Shown: positions 13,319 to 20,589 of the stretch, piece by piece
Layout: the number at the start of each line of letters is the position of its first letter
How positions within the stretch are numbered: position 1 is the first letter of the stretch
From: GCA-002772825 sp964560655
Lineage (GTDB): Bacteria; Patescibacteriota; Minisyncoccia; GCA-002772825
Length of the DNA: 24,751 bases
Direction: 5' to 3'
Assembly (NCBI GenBank): GCA_964560655.1
Contig: CAZLLR010000011.1
Location: forward strand, 1 to 24,751
Notes under the pieces: model-generated
Told to the model about the DNA's origin: nothing
Databases searched by the model: none
What the model saw: the letters and a program-made list of their open reading frames with translations, nothing else
Made by a program: the position numbers and the translations under genes

Positions 13319-15181
13319 ATGAAATTTTTTAAAATTCTATCACTTAAACCCCAGTATATGCAATCTAATTTTGGGCAAGCTAGTATCACTGTAGTAATAC
13401 TATTTCTTTTTATGTCTATTGGGTTAATTGCTGGTGCTTCGTCTTTAGCGTCTAAGGATGTAAAGACAAGTAAGGTATTTTCAAATTCTAAAGAAAGTTA
13501 TTTTTTAGCGGAGGCTGGCATTGAAGATGTGATATATAGGATAAAAAGAGGGAAAAATATTTCATCTTCTGAATCTATCATTACGTCAGGTGGGCAAGTT
13601 GACAGTATAATCTCAAGTATTCTAGGTGGTAATAAAGAAGTAGTTTCCACTTCCAATATTGGTGGGTATATAAGAAAGATAAAAGCAACACTATCTTCAT
13701 CTTTTGGTTTTGAATTTTTCTATGGAGTGCAGGTTGGGGCAGGAGGCCTTAAATTGAAGAATAATTCAGTTATACAAGGGAGTATTTATTCGGACGGTCC
13801 TATTTCTGGTAAATCAGGATCAATTATAACAGGGGATGCTTATGTCGCTACAAAGCTCTCTCTAGTTGATTCTTGGACAATTCAGAATAATGAGACACTT
13901 TTTGGTAAAGAGTTACCAGTTCTTGATACTGCAGAGAGTTTTACACCTTCTTCTGGTGGAACACTTGCCCAAGTTTCCGTCTATCTTAAAAATGTTGGCA
14001 CGCCTAGTAATGCCACTCTACTTATTTTAGAAGATAACGCCGGCTCTCCTTCAAAAAATATTGTTGCTTCAGCTATTCTTAGTGCTAGTCAAGTGACTGG
14101 TACATATGGGTGGGTTGATGTAGCTATTCCATCACTCCCTACTCTAATTGCAGGATCTACTTATTGGATGGCAATTGACACAGCGTCTAATATTAGTAAT
14201 TATTGGTATTGGGGTAAAGATTCAAACAAAGGGAACGGTAACGGTGTTTCTAAAGTAAGTGATAACTGGAATGCTACGATACCTGTCTGGGTTGAAGATA
14301 CTGGAGATTTTAATTATAAGATTTGGTTCGGAGTTGATGGTAATAGTATAAATGGAATTATTGTTTATGGTGATGTTCACGCAAATGACATAAAAAACTC
14401 TAAGATATGTGGAGATGCTTATTATAAGACTATAGATACTTCTTCCTTGTCATTTTTAAACAGTCCTAGTAGTCCTACTTGCTTGGGAATATTAACACCT
14501 GGCGTAGGATACCCTTTAAGCGCTGATCCTGCTGTGCAGTCTATGCCTGTCTCCCAGACTAATATACTTATGTGGGAGCAAGATGCCCTAGCTGGTGGTA
14601 CTTATAGTGACGCTTCTCACTGCACCCCAGTAGATGGCACTATACTTGGCCCAGCAAAATTAGCTTGTGATTTAACTATTAACGATGGAGTTAACCTTAC
14701 TATAAATGGACCAATCTGGGTTGAGGGAGATATAACTATAAACAACAATAGCGTATTAGAACTTGATCCGTCATTTGGAAGTTCAAGTGTTGTCATAATC
14801 GCTGATTACCCTCTAGATACTACGTTAAAAGGAAAGATAAGAACAAAAAATAATATATCAATATGCGGTTCAGCTGGTTATAATAGTGGCACTGGTAAGT
14901 GCAACCCATCAGGTGGTAGTTATATAATGATGCTTTCTACTTATTCTGATTTATCAAATAAAGCTATAGCTATTGAAAATAATGTTGACGGGGGTATCTT
15001 TTATGCAGCTTATGGAAAAGCGGGAATTGAAAATAATTCTACAGTGAATGAAATTATCGCTTATCAATTGGAATTAGAAAATAATGTGACAATCATATAT
15101 GAGTCTGGTCTTGCTGATATGAATTTCTCGTCGGGTCCTTCTGGTGCATGGGATATTGTTAATTGGAGAGAAGTAGAATAA
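13319..15181 (+). CDS. Large PilX-like minor pilin with inserted beta-sandwich domain, possible tip adhesin
   Basis: A 620-residue surface protein. The N-terminus (FGQASITVVILFLFMSIGLI, about residues 19-38) is one hydrophobic helix, followed by YFLAEAGIEDVIYRIKRG, the usual start of PilX/GspK-like proteins; the FTLIE cleavage motif is absent, as is common for this type. From about residue 140 the protein has repeated short beta strands of the type VIQGSIYSDGPI, ITGDAYV, INGIIVYGDVHA and LTINGPIWVEGDITI, suggesting a beta-solenoid or polymer-like scaffold. Between about residues 199 and 340 a separate domain is inserted: AESFTPSSGGTLAQVSVYLK to YWMAIDTASNISNYWYWG, a beta-sandwich pattern seen in many secreted bacterial proteins. 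Being the largest and last pilin gene, it may sit at the pilus tip. That role is inference. Confidence 0.75.
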   Translation: MKFFKILSLKPQYMQSNFGQASITVVILFLFMSIGLIAGASSLASKDVKTSKVFSNSKESYFLAEAGIEDVIYRIKRGKNISSSESIITSGGQVDSIISSILGGNKEVVSTSNIGGYIRKIKATLSSSFGFEFFYGVQVGAGGLKLKNNSVIQGSIYSDGPISGKSGSIITGDAYVATKLSLVDSWTIQNNETLFGKELPVLDTAESFTPSSGGTLAQVSVYLKNVGTPSNATLLILEDNAGSPSKNIVASAILSASQVTGTYGWVDVAIPSLPTLIAGSTYWMAIDTASNISNYWYWGKDSNKGNGNGVSKVSDNWNATIPVWVEDTGDFNYKIWFGVDGNSINGIIVYGDVHANDIKNSKICGDAYYKTIDTSSLSFLNSPSSPTCLGILTPGVGYPLSADPAVQSMPVSQTNILMWEQDALAGGTYSDASHCTPVDGTILGPAKLACDLTINDGVNLTINGPIWVEGDITINNNSVLELDPSFGSSSVVIIADYPLDTTLKGKIRTKNNISICGSAGYNSGTGKCNPSGGSYIMMLSTYSDLSNKAIAIENNVDGGIFYAAYGKAGIENNSTVNEIIAYQLELENNVTIIYESGLADMNFSSGPSGAWDIVNWREVE

Positions 15182-15196
15182 ATACATTTATTCTAC

Positions 15197-15209
15197 TATA
15201 ATTAAATAA
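15197..15209 (+). promoter_or_regulatory. Leaderless promoter of the hydrogenase operon
   Basis: A perfect TATAAT at 15197-15202 lies seven bases before the GTG start codon at 15210. Transcription would begin at or next to the G of the start codon. No -35 match and no Shine-Dalgarno sequence are visible. This marks the switch from the pilus genes to the hydrogenase genes. Confidence 0.55.
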
Positions 15210-16166
15210 GTGAAGATTATAAAAGAAAAACAACTTGAAGCTTTTTTAAAAAAGCTGGAAAACAAAGTGCAAGTTTTTGATATCCGTGGAAGTGTATTGC
15301 CTCCAAAGCGATATTTCTTTCCTTCCAGAGAAATTACTTTTACTTTTGATAAAAAAAATAAAGACCTCAAGACGATAAAGAGGCCTAAGAGCTTTATTCT
15401 TTTTGGGGTTTCTCTTAAGGACTTAGAGGCTATTACTTACCTTGATGAGATAATGAATAATCCTTCTCGTGACTATTTTTATTTCAATAGAAGAGACAAG
15501 TCTATATTAATAGGTATGACTAGTAAGAGCTTTGACGTGGCACCAGGAGGGGATATCATCTTAAGAAAGCTTAAAGGCGATGAATATGAAGTTGTAGTTG
15601 TCACAAAGAAAGGGGAAAAGCTATTAAAAGATTTAAATTCCTCTTTTAAGGAAAAGAAAAAAGTTGAATATAAGCTATCTAAGAGTAAGACGATGGTGGA
15701 GTTGCGAAAGCTTATCGTGTCTGATCCGGAGTTATTACATGATGCTGTAAAGTGGTCATGGAAAAAATACCCAGAGATATGGGATAAGTTGGCAGGAGAG
15801 TGTCTAAATTGTGGAATCTGTACTTATGTTTGCCCTCTTTGTCATTGTTTTTCTATAGAGGATAGCGTGGATCTCTCTGGAGACAATTGTAGCCGTTGTC
15901 GCAAGTGGGACGCTTGTACTCTTCCTGAGTTTGCTAAAGTTGCCGGAGGAGTTGGGCGGTCAGGACATAATTTTCACGGAGGAGTAAAAGAAAGATATTA
16001 TAATTGGTTTTATCATAAGTTTGTAAGAGGGTATATTGAGTTTGGTAAATCACAATGTGTTACTTGTGGAAGATGTAAGAAATATTGCCCAGCTAAGATT
16101 GATATAGAGGAGGTGCTCCTAGATATAATTAATAAATATAAGAAGTCAGTTAAGCAATTTATGTAA
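15210..16166 (+). CDS. hydB: [NiFe] sulfhydrogenase beta subunit, iron-sulfur electron-transfer protein
   Basis: A 318-residue cytoplasmic subunit passing electrons between the hydrogenase small subunit and the flavin subunit. It begins with GTG, supported by the TATAAT box upstream. The N-terminal half has SVLPPKRYFFPSREITFTF and FILFGVSLKDLEAI, typical of the HydB-type domain. Two ferredoxin-like clusters follow: C198, C201, C204, C208 (CLNCGICTYVCP) with extra cysteines C211 and C213 and the segment CSRCRKWDAC, and C283, C286, C289, C293 (CVTCGRCKKYCP). The order beta-gamma-delta matches the hydBGDA order of archaeal sulfhydrogenases (group 3b). Group assignment is inferred from gene order and motifs. 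Confidence 0.9.
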   Translation: MKIIKEKQLEAFLKKLENKVQVFDIRGSVLPPKRYFFPSREITFTFDKKNKDLKTIKRPKSFILFGVSLKDLEAITYLDEIMNNPSRDYFYFNRRDKSILIGMTSKSFDVAPGGDIILRKLKGDEYEVVVVTKKGEKLLKDLNSSFKEKKKVEYKLSKSKTMVELRKLIVSDPELLHDAVKWSWKKYPEIWDKLAGECLNCGICTYVCPLCHCFSIEDSVDLSGDNCSRCRKWDACTLPEFAKVAGGVGRSGHNFHGGVKERYYNWFYHKFVRGYIEFGKSQCVTCGRCKKYCPAKIDIEEVLLDIINKYKKSVKQFM

Positions 16167-16217
16167 AAATTCGAGGAGTATGATCTTCTTAATAACGGTC
16201 ATACTCCTAGAATTTTT
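16166..16217 (+). terminator. Hairpin with U tract between hydrogenase beta and gamma genes
   Basis: AAAATTCGAGGAGTATGA (16166-16183) pairs with TCATACTCCTAGAATTTT (16199-16216) at 17 of 18 positions, with a 15-base loop and T's to 16217. It begins at the last base of the beta stop codon and ends eight bases before the gamma ATG at 16225. The form is that of an intrinsic terminator with matching A and U tracts, so it could reduce read-through into gamma or protect the beta message. Confidence 0.55.
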
Positions 16218-16224
16218 AAGAGTT

Positions 16225-17052
16225 ATGCAAAATATCTACGAACCAATTTCAGTTAAAATACAAAAGATTCAGAAATACTCTGAGTCAGTAAAACTTTTTC
16301 GCCTAGTTAGGCTAGACGGAAGTGCTTTTCCTTTAAATAGGCAAGGACTCGTCTTTACTCCGGGTCAATTCGTCCTTGCTGGTATGTGGGGGTATGGAGA
16401 GTCACCCTTTGGTCCTTCTTCTAATCCTCATGACTCCTCGTGTATTGAGATTATTGTTAGGAAAGTTGGGCAAGTAACAAGCGCCTTACATTCTTTAAAA
16501 GAAGGTGATGAATTGACACTTAGGGGTCCTTATGGAAATGGCTACCCATTAGATGTGTTTAAAGGAAAGGATATCCTTCTCATAACTGGTGGTTGTGGCA
16601 TACCTCCTATAGCTTCTCTTGTAGAGCATATAGTCTCTAACAGAGATGATTTTGGTAGTGTACATCTTATTTATGGAGCTACTACCCCGAGTGATCTTTT
16701 GATGAAAGATAGGATGAATGAATGGAAAAAGAGAATAAATGTTATGCTAACTATCGATAAGCCCGCTTGTAATTGGGATGGTAATACTGGAATGGTAACT
16801 GATTGTATAGATCACCTAAAGATAAACCCTTTAAACACAGTAACTGCTATGTGTGGTCCAGGTCCGATGATTAACGCCATAGAAAATCTACTTAATCCTA
16901 TGGGGGTCTCTGACAGAAGAATTTTTGTTAGTATGGAAAGAAAGATGCAGTGTGGAGTAGGTAGATGTCAACATTGTGTTACTGGAGATAAATACGTTTG
17001 TAGTGACGGACCAGTCTTTAATTTAGACCAGATAGACAAGAATTGGGATTAA
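16225..17052 (+). CDS. [NiFe] sulfhydrogenase gamma subunit, FAD/NAD(P)-binding reductase
   Basis: A 275-residue flavoprotein linking the hydrogenase to NAD(P)H; in Pyrococcus the gene is called hydG, a name I leave empty to avoid confusion with the maturase HydG below. Ferredoxin-reductase fold: FTPGQFVLAGMWGYGESPFG for FAD binding, GQVTSALHSLKEGDELTLRG, then ITGGCGIPPIASLVEHI for the pyridine nucleotide site near residue 120, and CGPGPMINA. The C-terminal CGVGRCQHCVTGDKYVC binds an iron-sulfur cluster as in dihydroorotate dehydrogenase electron-transfer subunits. I chose ATG 16225 because the upstream in-frame ATG at 16180 lies in the hairpin and would add a 15-residue hydrophobic stretch foreign to the family. 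Confidence 0.9.
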   Translation: MQNIYEPISVKIQKIQKYSESVKLFRLVRLDGSAFPLNRQGLVFTPGQFVLAGMWGYGESPFGPSSNPHDSSCIEIIVRKVGQVTSALHSLKEGDELTLRGPYGNGYPLDVFKGKDILLITGGCGIPPIASLVEHIVSNRDDFGSVHLIYGATTPSDLLMKDRMNEWKKRINVMLTIDKPACNWDGNTGMVTDCIDHLKINPLNTVTAMCGPGPMINAIENLLNPMGVSDRRIFVSMERKMQCGVGRCQHCVTGDKYVCSDGPVFNLDQIDKNWD

Positions 17053-17063
17053 ATAATGTAAAT

Positions 17064-17855
17064 ATGAAAAATATATCAAAACCAAGAATAGCCATATATG
17101 ATTTTACTGACTGTGAAGGGTGCCAAGTAAAACTCGTCTCCATAAAGGAGAAACTTTTAGACCTAGAAAAACGATTTAACATAGTGAATTGGAGGCTTGG
17201 GCAAGAATACTGTGAAGATGGTCCATATGACTTAACTATTATAGAAGGGGCACCTATCACTCGAGAAGAAATAGATTTACTTGTAGAGTTAAGAGAAAAG
17301 TCAAAATTAATTGTCGCTCTTGGAGCCTGCGCTTCTATAGCCGGTATACCAGGGATCATGAATAAGAGCGAGAGGAAGAAGTGGTATAAGAAGATCTACG
17401 GAGAAGGATATAAGCCTAAAGGGATAGATGCGCTCCCTCTTTCTGCTTATGTAAAAGTAGATTATATGATACACGGTTGTCCTGTTGAAGAGGATGAGAT
17501 AGTGAGAACATTAGAAGAAGTTCTCGCTGGGAAAGTTCCACGGTACCATGGTTATTCGGTCTGTTTTGAGTGTAAAGAGAGAGAGAATCCTTGCCGTTTA
17601 CTTGAAGAAAAAATTTGCTTTGGCCCTATAACTCAAGGAGGGTGTAAGGCAGTATGTATCTCTGGTGGGAGCCCTTGTTATGGTTGCTTCGGCCCGAGGG
17701 AAGAAGCTAATATTCCGGCACTAGTAAAGATCCTAAAAAAGTTTGCTACAAATAAAGAGATAGACAGGCATCTTTCAATGTTCTTTAATAAGATTAAGGA
17801 ATATAGAGAGGTATTTGAGTCAGAAATAAAGAAAATAGATAAAAATGGAAAATGA
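17064..17855 (+). CDS. hydD: [NiFe] sulfhydrogenase delta (small) subunit
   Basis: A 263-residue small subunit carrying the iron-sulfur relay next to the [NiFe] site. Proximal cluster ligands are C17 and C20 (DCEGCQVKL), C89 (LGACASIAG) and C139 (HGCPVEEDE). Two further clusters are likely from C167, C170, C177, C185 and from C194, C198, C205, C208 (SPCYGCFGPRE). There is no twin-arginine leader, so the enzyme is cytoplasmic. An upstream in-frame TTG at 17043 overlaps the gamma gene; ATG 17064 gives the family's usual N-terminus and leaves 11 bases after the gamma stop. Its 3' end overlaps murD by 11 bases. Confidence 0.92.
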   Translation: MKNISKPRIAIYDFTDCEGCQVKLVSIKEKLLDLEKRFNIVNWRLGQEYCEDGPYDLTIIEGAPITREEIDLLVELREKSKLIVALGACASIAGIPGIMNKSERKKWYKKIYGEGYKPKGIDALPLSAYVKVDYMIHGCPVEEDEIVRTLEEVLAGKVPRYHGYSVCFECKERENPCRLLEEKICFGPITQGGCKAVCISGGSPCYGCFGPREEANIPALVKILKKFATNKEIDRHLSMFFNKIKEYREVFESEIKKIDKNGK

Positions 17856-19224
17856 TTTTAAGGGCAAGAAAGTTGTCATAATGGGCCTAGGTGGATATAA
17901 GGAAGGTAGCGGCATATCTGCCGCTTTGTTTTTTGCACGATTGGAGGCATATGTCATCGTCACAGATTTAAAAAGAGAAGAAGAACTAAGACTTCAAATT
18001 AAGAAATTAGATAAATTTAAAAATATTGAATATGTTTTTGGTCGGCATAGAGATAAAGATTTTAAGAAAGCGGATTTGATCTTTCAAAATCCTTCTGTCC
18101 CAGATTCTTCTTCTTATCTTAAGATTGCGAGAAAAAATAAGATCCCAATTATTAATGATTGGAGTTTGTTTTTAGAGAAACATAACAATCCTTTAATAGG
18201 TATTACAGGCAGTAGAGGTAAGAGTACCACTACGTCTTTGGTCTATAAGATCATTACCATGGAGAAGAAAGCAGTCTTGTGTGGCAATATAGGAGTTTCT
18301 CCACTTAAGTATCTTAGCAAGATTAAGAAATCTGACATTATCGTGGCTGAGTTCTCAAGCTGGCTCTTAAGAGGGCTTCTCCCAGTGAAGAAGAGTCCGC
18401 ATATCGCAGTTATCACTAATTTAAAAGCTGACCACCTTGATAAGTATAAGAACTTGGAAGATTATCATAATGACAAGAAGATTATATTTAAATTTCAAAA
18501 ACCTGATGATTACCTAATCCTTAATAAAGACGATGAGAGATCTAGGGCTATAGCTAAAGAGGTAGTGTCGAAAGTCTTCTGGTTTTCGAAAGGATATTCT
18601 AAGAAAGATAACGGCGTCTTTGTAAAAGATAATCAGATTATTTTCAGGAGAGGTGGCGACGAACAGAAAATTGCTAATTTAAGTGCCGTTAAAATGATTG
18701 GTGAGCATAATTTGGAAAATGCACTTGCTTCAATATGTGTGGCAGCCATTATGTCTATATCTAAGAAGAATATATTAAGTGCTCTAAGGGATTTTAAAGG
18801 GATCCCTAACAGGCTTGAGTTAGTGAGTGAAATTAAAGGGGTAAAGTATTATAATGACACGACCTCTACTAATCCTGACGGGGTGATAGCAGCTTTGAAA
18901 GCTTTTGATAAAAAGAGTGGGAAGATTATCTTGATTGCCGGCGGAGTAGATAAGAACCTCGATTATAGTGAATTTGTAAAGCTTATAGATAAGTCAGTGA
19001 AAAACTTAATCTTATTTCCAGGTACTGCCACCGATAAGATTTTAAGAAATATAAAAGTACACTACCATACGGCACACAAGATGAGTGAAGCTGTAGAGCT
19101 TGCGAAAAGTTTTGCTAAAAAGGGAGACATAGTCCTTCTTTCTCCTGGTGCGGCAAGCTTTGGCCTGTTTAAGAATGAATTCGATAGGGGCAAGCAATTT
19201 GTTAAGGAAGTTAATAAATTATAA
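17845..19224 (+). CDS. murD: UDP-N-acetylmuramoyl-L-alanine:D-glutamate ligase
   Basis: Cytoplasmic Mur ligase of 459 residues adding D-glutamate to the peptidoglycan precursor. N-terminal Rossmann domain with VVIMGLGGYKEGSGISAA, central ATP-binding domain with GITGSRGKSTTTSLVYKI near residue 120, then CGNIGVSPLKYL, LKADHLDKYKNLEDYH for metal and substrate binding, EHNLENALAS and the C-terminal NDTTSTNPDGVIAAL and IAGGVDKNLDYSEF. The length is normal. The start overlaps the hydrogenase delta gene by 11 bases and lies before murC, so two cell-wall genes are embedded between hydrogenase subunit genes, probably in one transcript. A second ATG three codons inside is also possible. Confidence 0.93.
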   Translation: MENDFKGKKVVIMGLGGYKEGSGISAALFFARLEAYVIVTDLKREEELRLQIKKLDKFKNIEYVFGRHRDKDFKKADLIFQNPSVPDSSSYLKIARKNKIPIINDWSLFLEKHNNPLIGITGSRGKSTTTSLVYKIITMEKKAVLCGNIGVSPLKYLSKIKKSDIIVAEFSSWLLRGLLPVKKSPHIAVITNLKADHLDKYKNLEDYHNDKKIIFKFQKPDDYLILNKDDERSRAIAKEVVSKVFWFSKGYSKKDNGVFVKDNQIIFRRGGDEQKIANLSAVKMIGEHNLENALASICVAAIMSISKKNILSALRDFKGIPNRLELVSEIKGVKYYNDTTSTNPDGVIAALKAFDKKSGKIILIAGGVDKNLDYSEFVKLIDKSVKNLILFPGTATDKILRNIKVHYHTAHKMSEAVELAKSFAKKGDIVLLSPGAASFGLFKNEFDRGKQFVKEVNKL

Positions 19225-19232
19225 TTTAAAAA

Positions 19233-20531
19233 ATGAAAATTGATTTATCAAAAATAAAAAGCGTTCATTTTGTCGGTATTGGAGGGATTGGGGTCTCTGC
19301 TATCGCTAGGATGATGAAGAGAGAAGGTAAGACAGTAAGCGGTTCAGATATCTCTGACTCGGCTATTTTAAGTAGTTTGAGAAGTATTGGTGTAAGAACT
19401 AGTCTGGTCCATAAGGAGTCCAACCTTCTTTCTAGTGCTGGTCTAGTAGTATATACCACGGCTATAAAGTCTAGTAATCCAGAACTTAAAAAAGCAAAGA
19501 AACTTAATATACCTTCTATTAGTTATCCTGAGATGCTAGGATTGGTCTCTAGCGAGAAATATACTATAGCAGTCTCCGGGACACACGGTAAGACGACCAC
19601 TACGGCGATGCTTGCTAAGATATTAGGTGATGCGAAGATAGATCCTACAGTAGTCGTAGGAAGTATATTGAAAGAAAGGAAGAGTAACTTTATTTTTGGT
19701 AGGTCAAAATATTTCCTCACAGAAGCGTGTGAGTATAAACGCGCCTTCCTTAATCTTTCACCGAAGATTATAGTTATCACGAATATCGATAAGGACCATT
19801 TGGATTATTATAAGGACTTGAGTGACATACAAAGTGCTTTTGTGTCATTTGTAAAAAAGCTTGGCAAAGATGGATATCTAATTTGTGATACTTCTGGTAA
19901 AAATATGAGCCCAGTAATAAATGCGGCAAAAAAGACGGGGTGTAAAATCATTGATTACTCGAAAGTTGACGGTAAGATTAAGTTGAATGTGCCAGGGGAA
20001 TATAATATCAAGAATGCTAAAGCGGCTATATCTGTAATAAAGATACTGCGAGTAAAGAGTGGAGAAGCCATTCAGTCCTTAAAAGAGTTTAAAGGAACTT
20101 GGCGTAGGTTTGAGTATAAAGGGAAGACTAAGGCAGGCGCCTTAGTCTATGATGATTATGCGCATCACCCAACAGAGGTCCAATCAGTCTTAGAAGGAGC
20201 TCGAAGTTATTTTTCTGGAAAGAAAATTTGGGTCATATTCCAACCCCATCTTTACTCAAGGACAAAAATACTATTAAATGAATTCGCAAGAAGTTTTAAT
20301 AATGCCGGTGAGGTTATCATTACTGATATATATGCTGCGCGTGAGAAGAAGGATAGAAGCATCCACTCTAAGGACCTAGTAGAAAAAATAAAAAAATATA
20401 ATAAAAAGGTCCAATACATAAAATCATTTGATAAGATTGAATACTTTTTATCTAAAGAGATTAAGAAGGGCGATGTCATTATAACCATTGGCGCTGGAGA
20501 TGTTTTCAAGATAGGAGAAAGTTTGTTATAA
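19233..20531 (+). CDS. murC: UDP-N-acetylmuramate:L-alanine ligase
   Basis: Mur ligase of 432 residues adding the first L-alanine to UDP-N-acetylmuramate. N-terminal FVGIGGIGVSAIARMM and VSGSDISDS bind the UDP sugar, SGTHGKTTTTAMLAKIL near residue 113 binds ATP, TEACEYKRAFLNLSPK, and ITNIDKDHLDYYKDL follow, then GEYNIKNAKAAIS and the C-terminal DDYAHHPTEVQSVL and FQPHLYSRT typical of MurC rather than MurD. It follows murD by eight bases. The slightly short length reflects small loops. With murD it forms a cell-wall pair split from any dcw cluster visible here. Confidence 0.94.
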   Translation: MKIDLSKIKSVHFVGIGGIGVSAIARMMKREGKTVSGSDISDSAILSSLRSIGVRTSLVHKESNLLSSAGLVVYTTAIKSSNPELKKAKKLNIPSISYPEMLGLVSSEKYTIAVSGTHGKTTTTAMLAKILGDAKIDPTVVVGSILKERKSNFIFGRSKYFLTEACEYKRAFLNLSPKIIVITNIDKDHLDYYKDLSDIQSAFVSFVKKLGKDGYLICDTSGKNMSPVINAAKKTGCKIIDYSKVDGKIKLNVPGEYNIKNAKAAISVIKILRVKSGEAIQSLKEFKGTWRRFEYKGKTKAGALVYDDYAHHPTEVQSVLEGARSYFSGKKIWVIFQPHLYSRTKILLNEFARSFNNAGEVIITDIYAAREKKDRSIHSKDLVEKIKKYNKKVQYIKSFDKIEYFLSKEIKKGDVIITIGAGDVFKIGESLL

Positions 20532-20589
20532 TTGAATTTAAATAAGGGGAATCAAATTTTGATTTTTCGGGAATAGGTTAATAGATATT
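20532..20589 (+). promoter_or_regulatory. Leader between murC and hydrogenase alpha
   Basis: A gap of 58 bases. TATAAT at 20527-20532 overlaps the murC stop codon and could start a separate hydA transcript with a leader of about 50 bases. The leader contains the short inverted repeat AATCAAATTTTGATT (20550-20564), which could be an operator half-site pair or a weak hairpin. No Shine-Dalgarno sequence precedes the ATG at 20590. Confidence 0.35.

Noticed and set aside
16180..16224. ATG 16180 as the start of the gamma subunit
   Set aside because: It lies inside the hairpin, adds a hydrophobic stretch foreign to the family, and the preceding AGGAG is only one base away, too close to act as a ribosome site.
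17043..17063. TTG 17043 as start of the delta subunit
   Set aside because: It would overlap gamma and add seven residues without family support; ATG 17064 gives the normal N-terminus.
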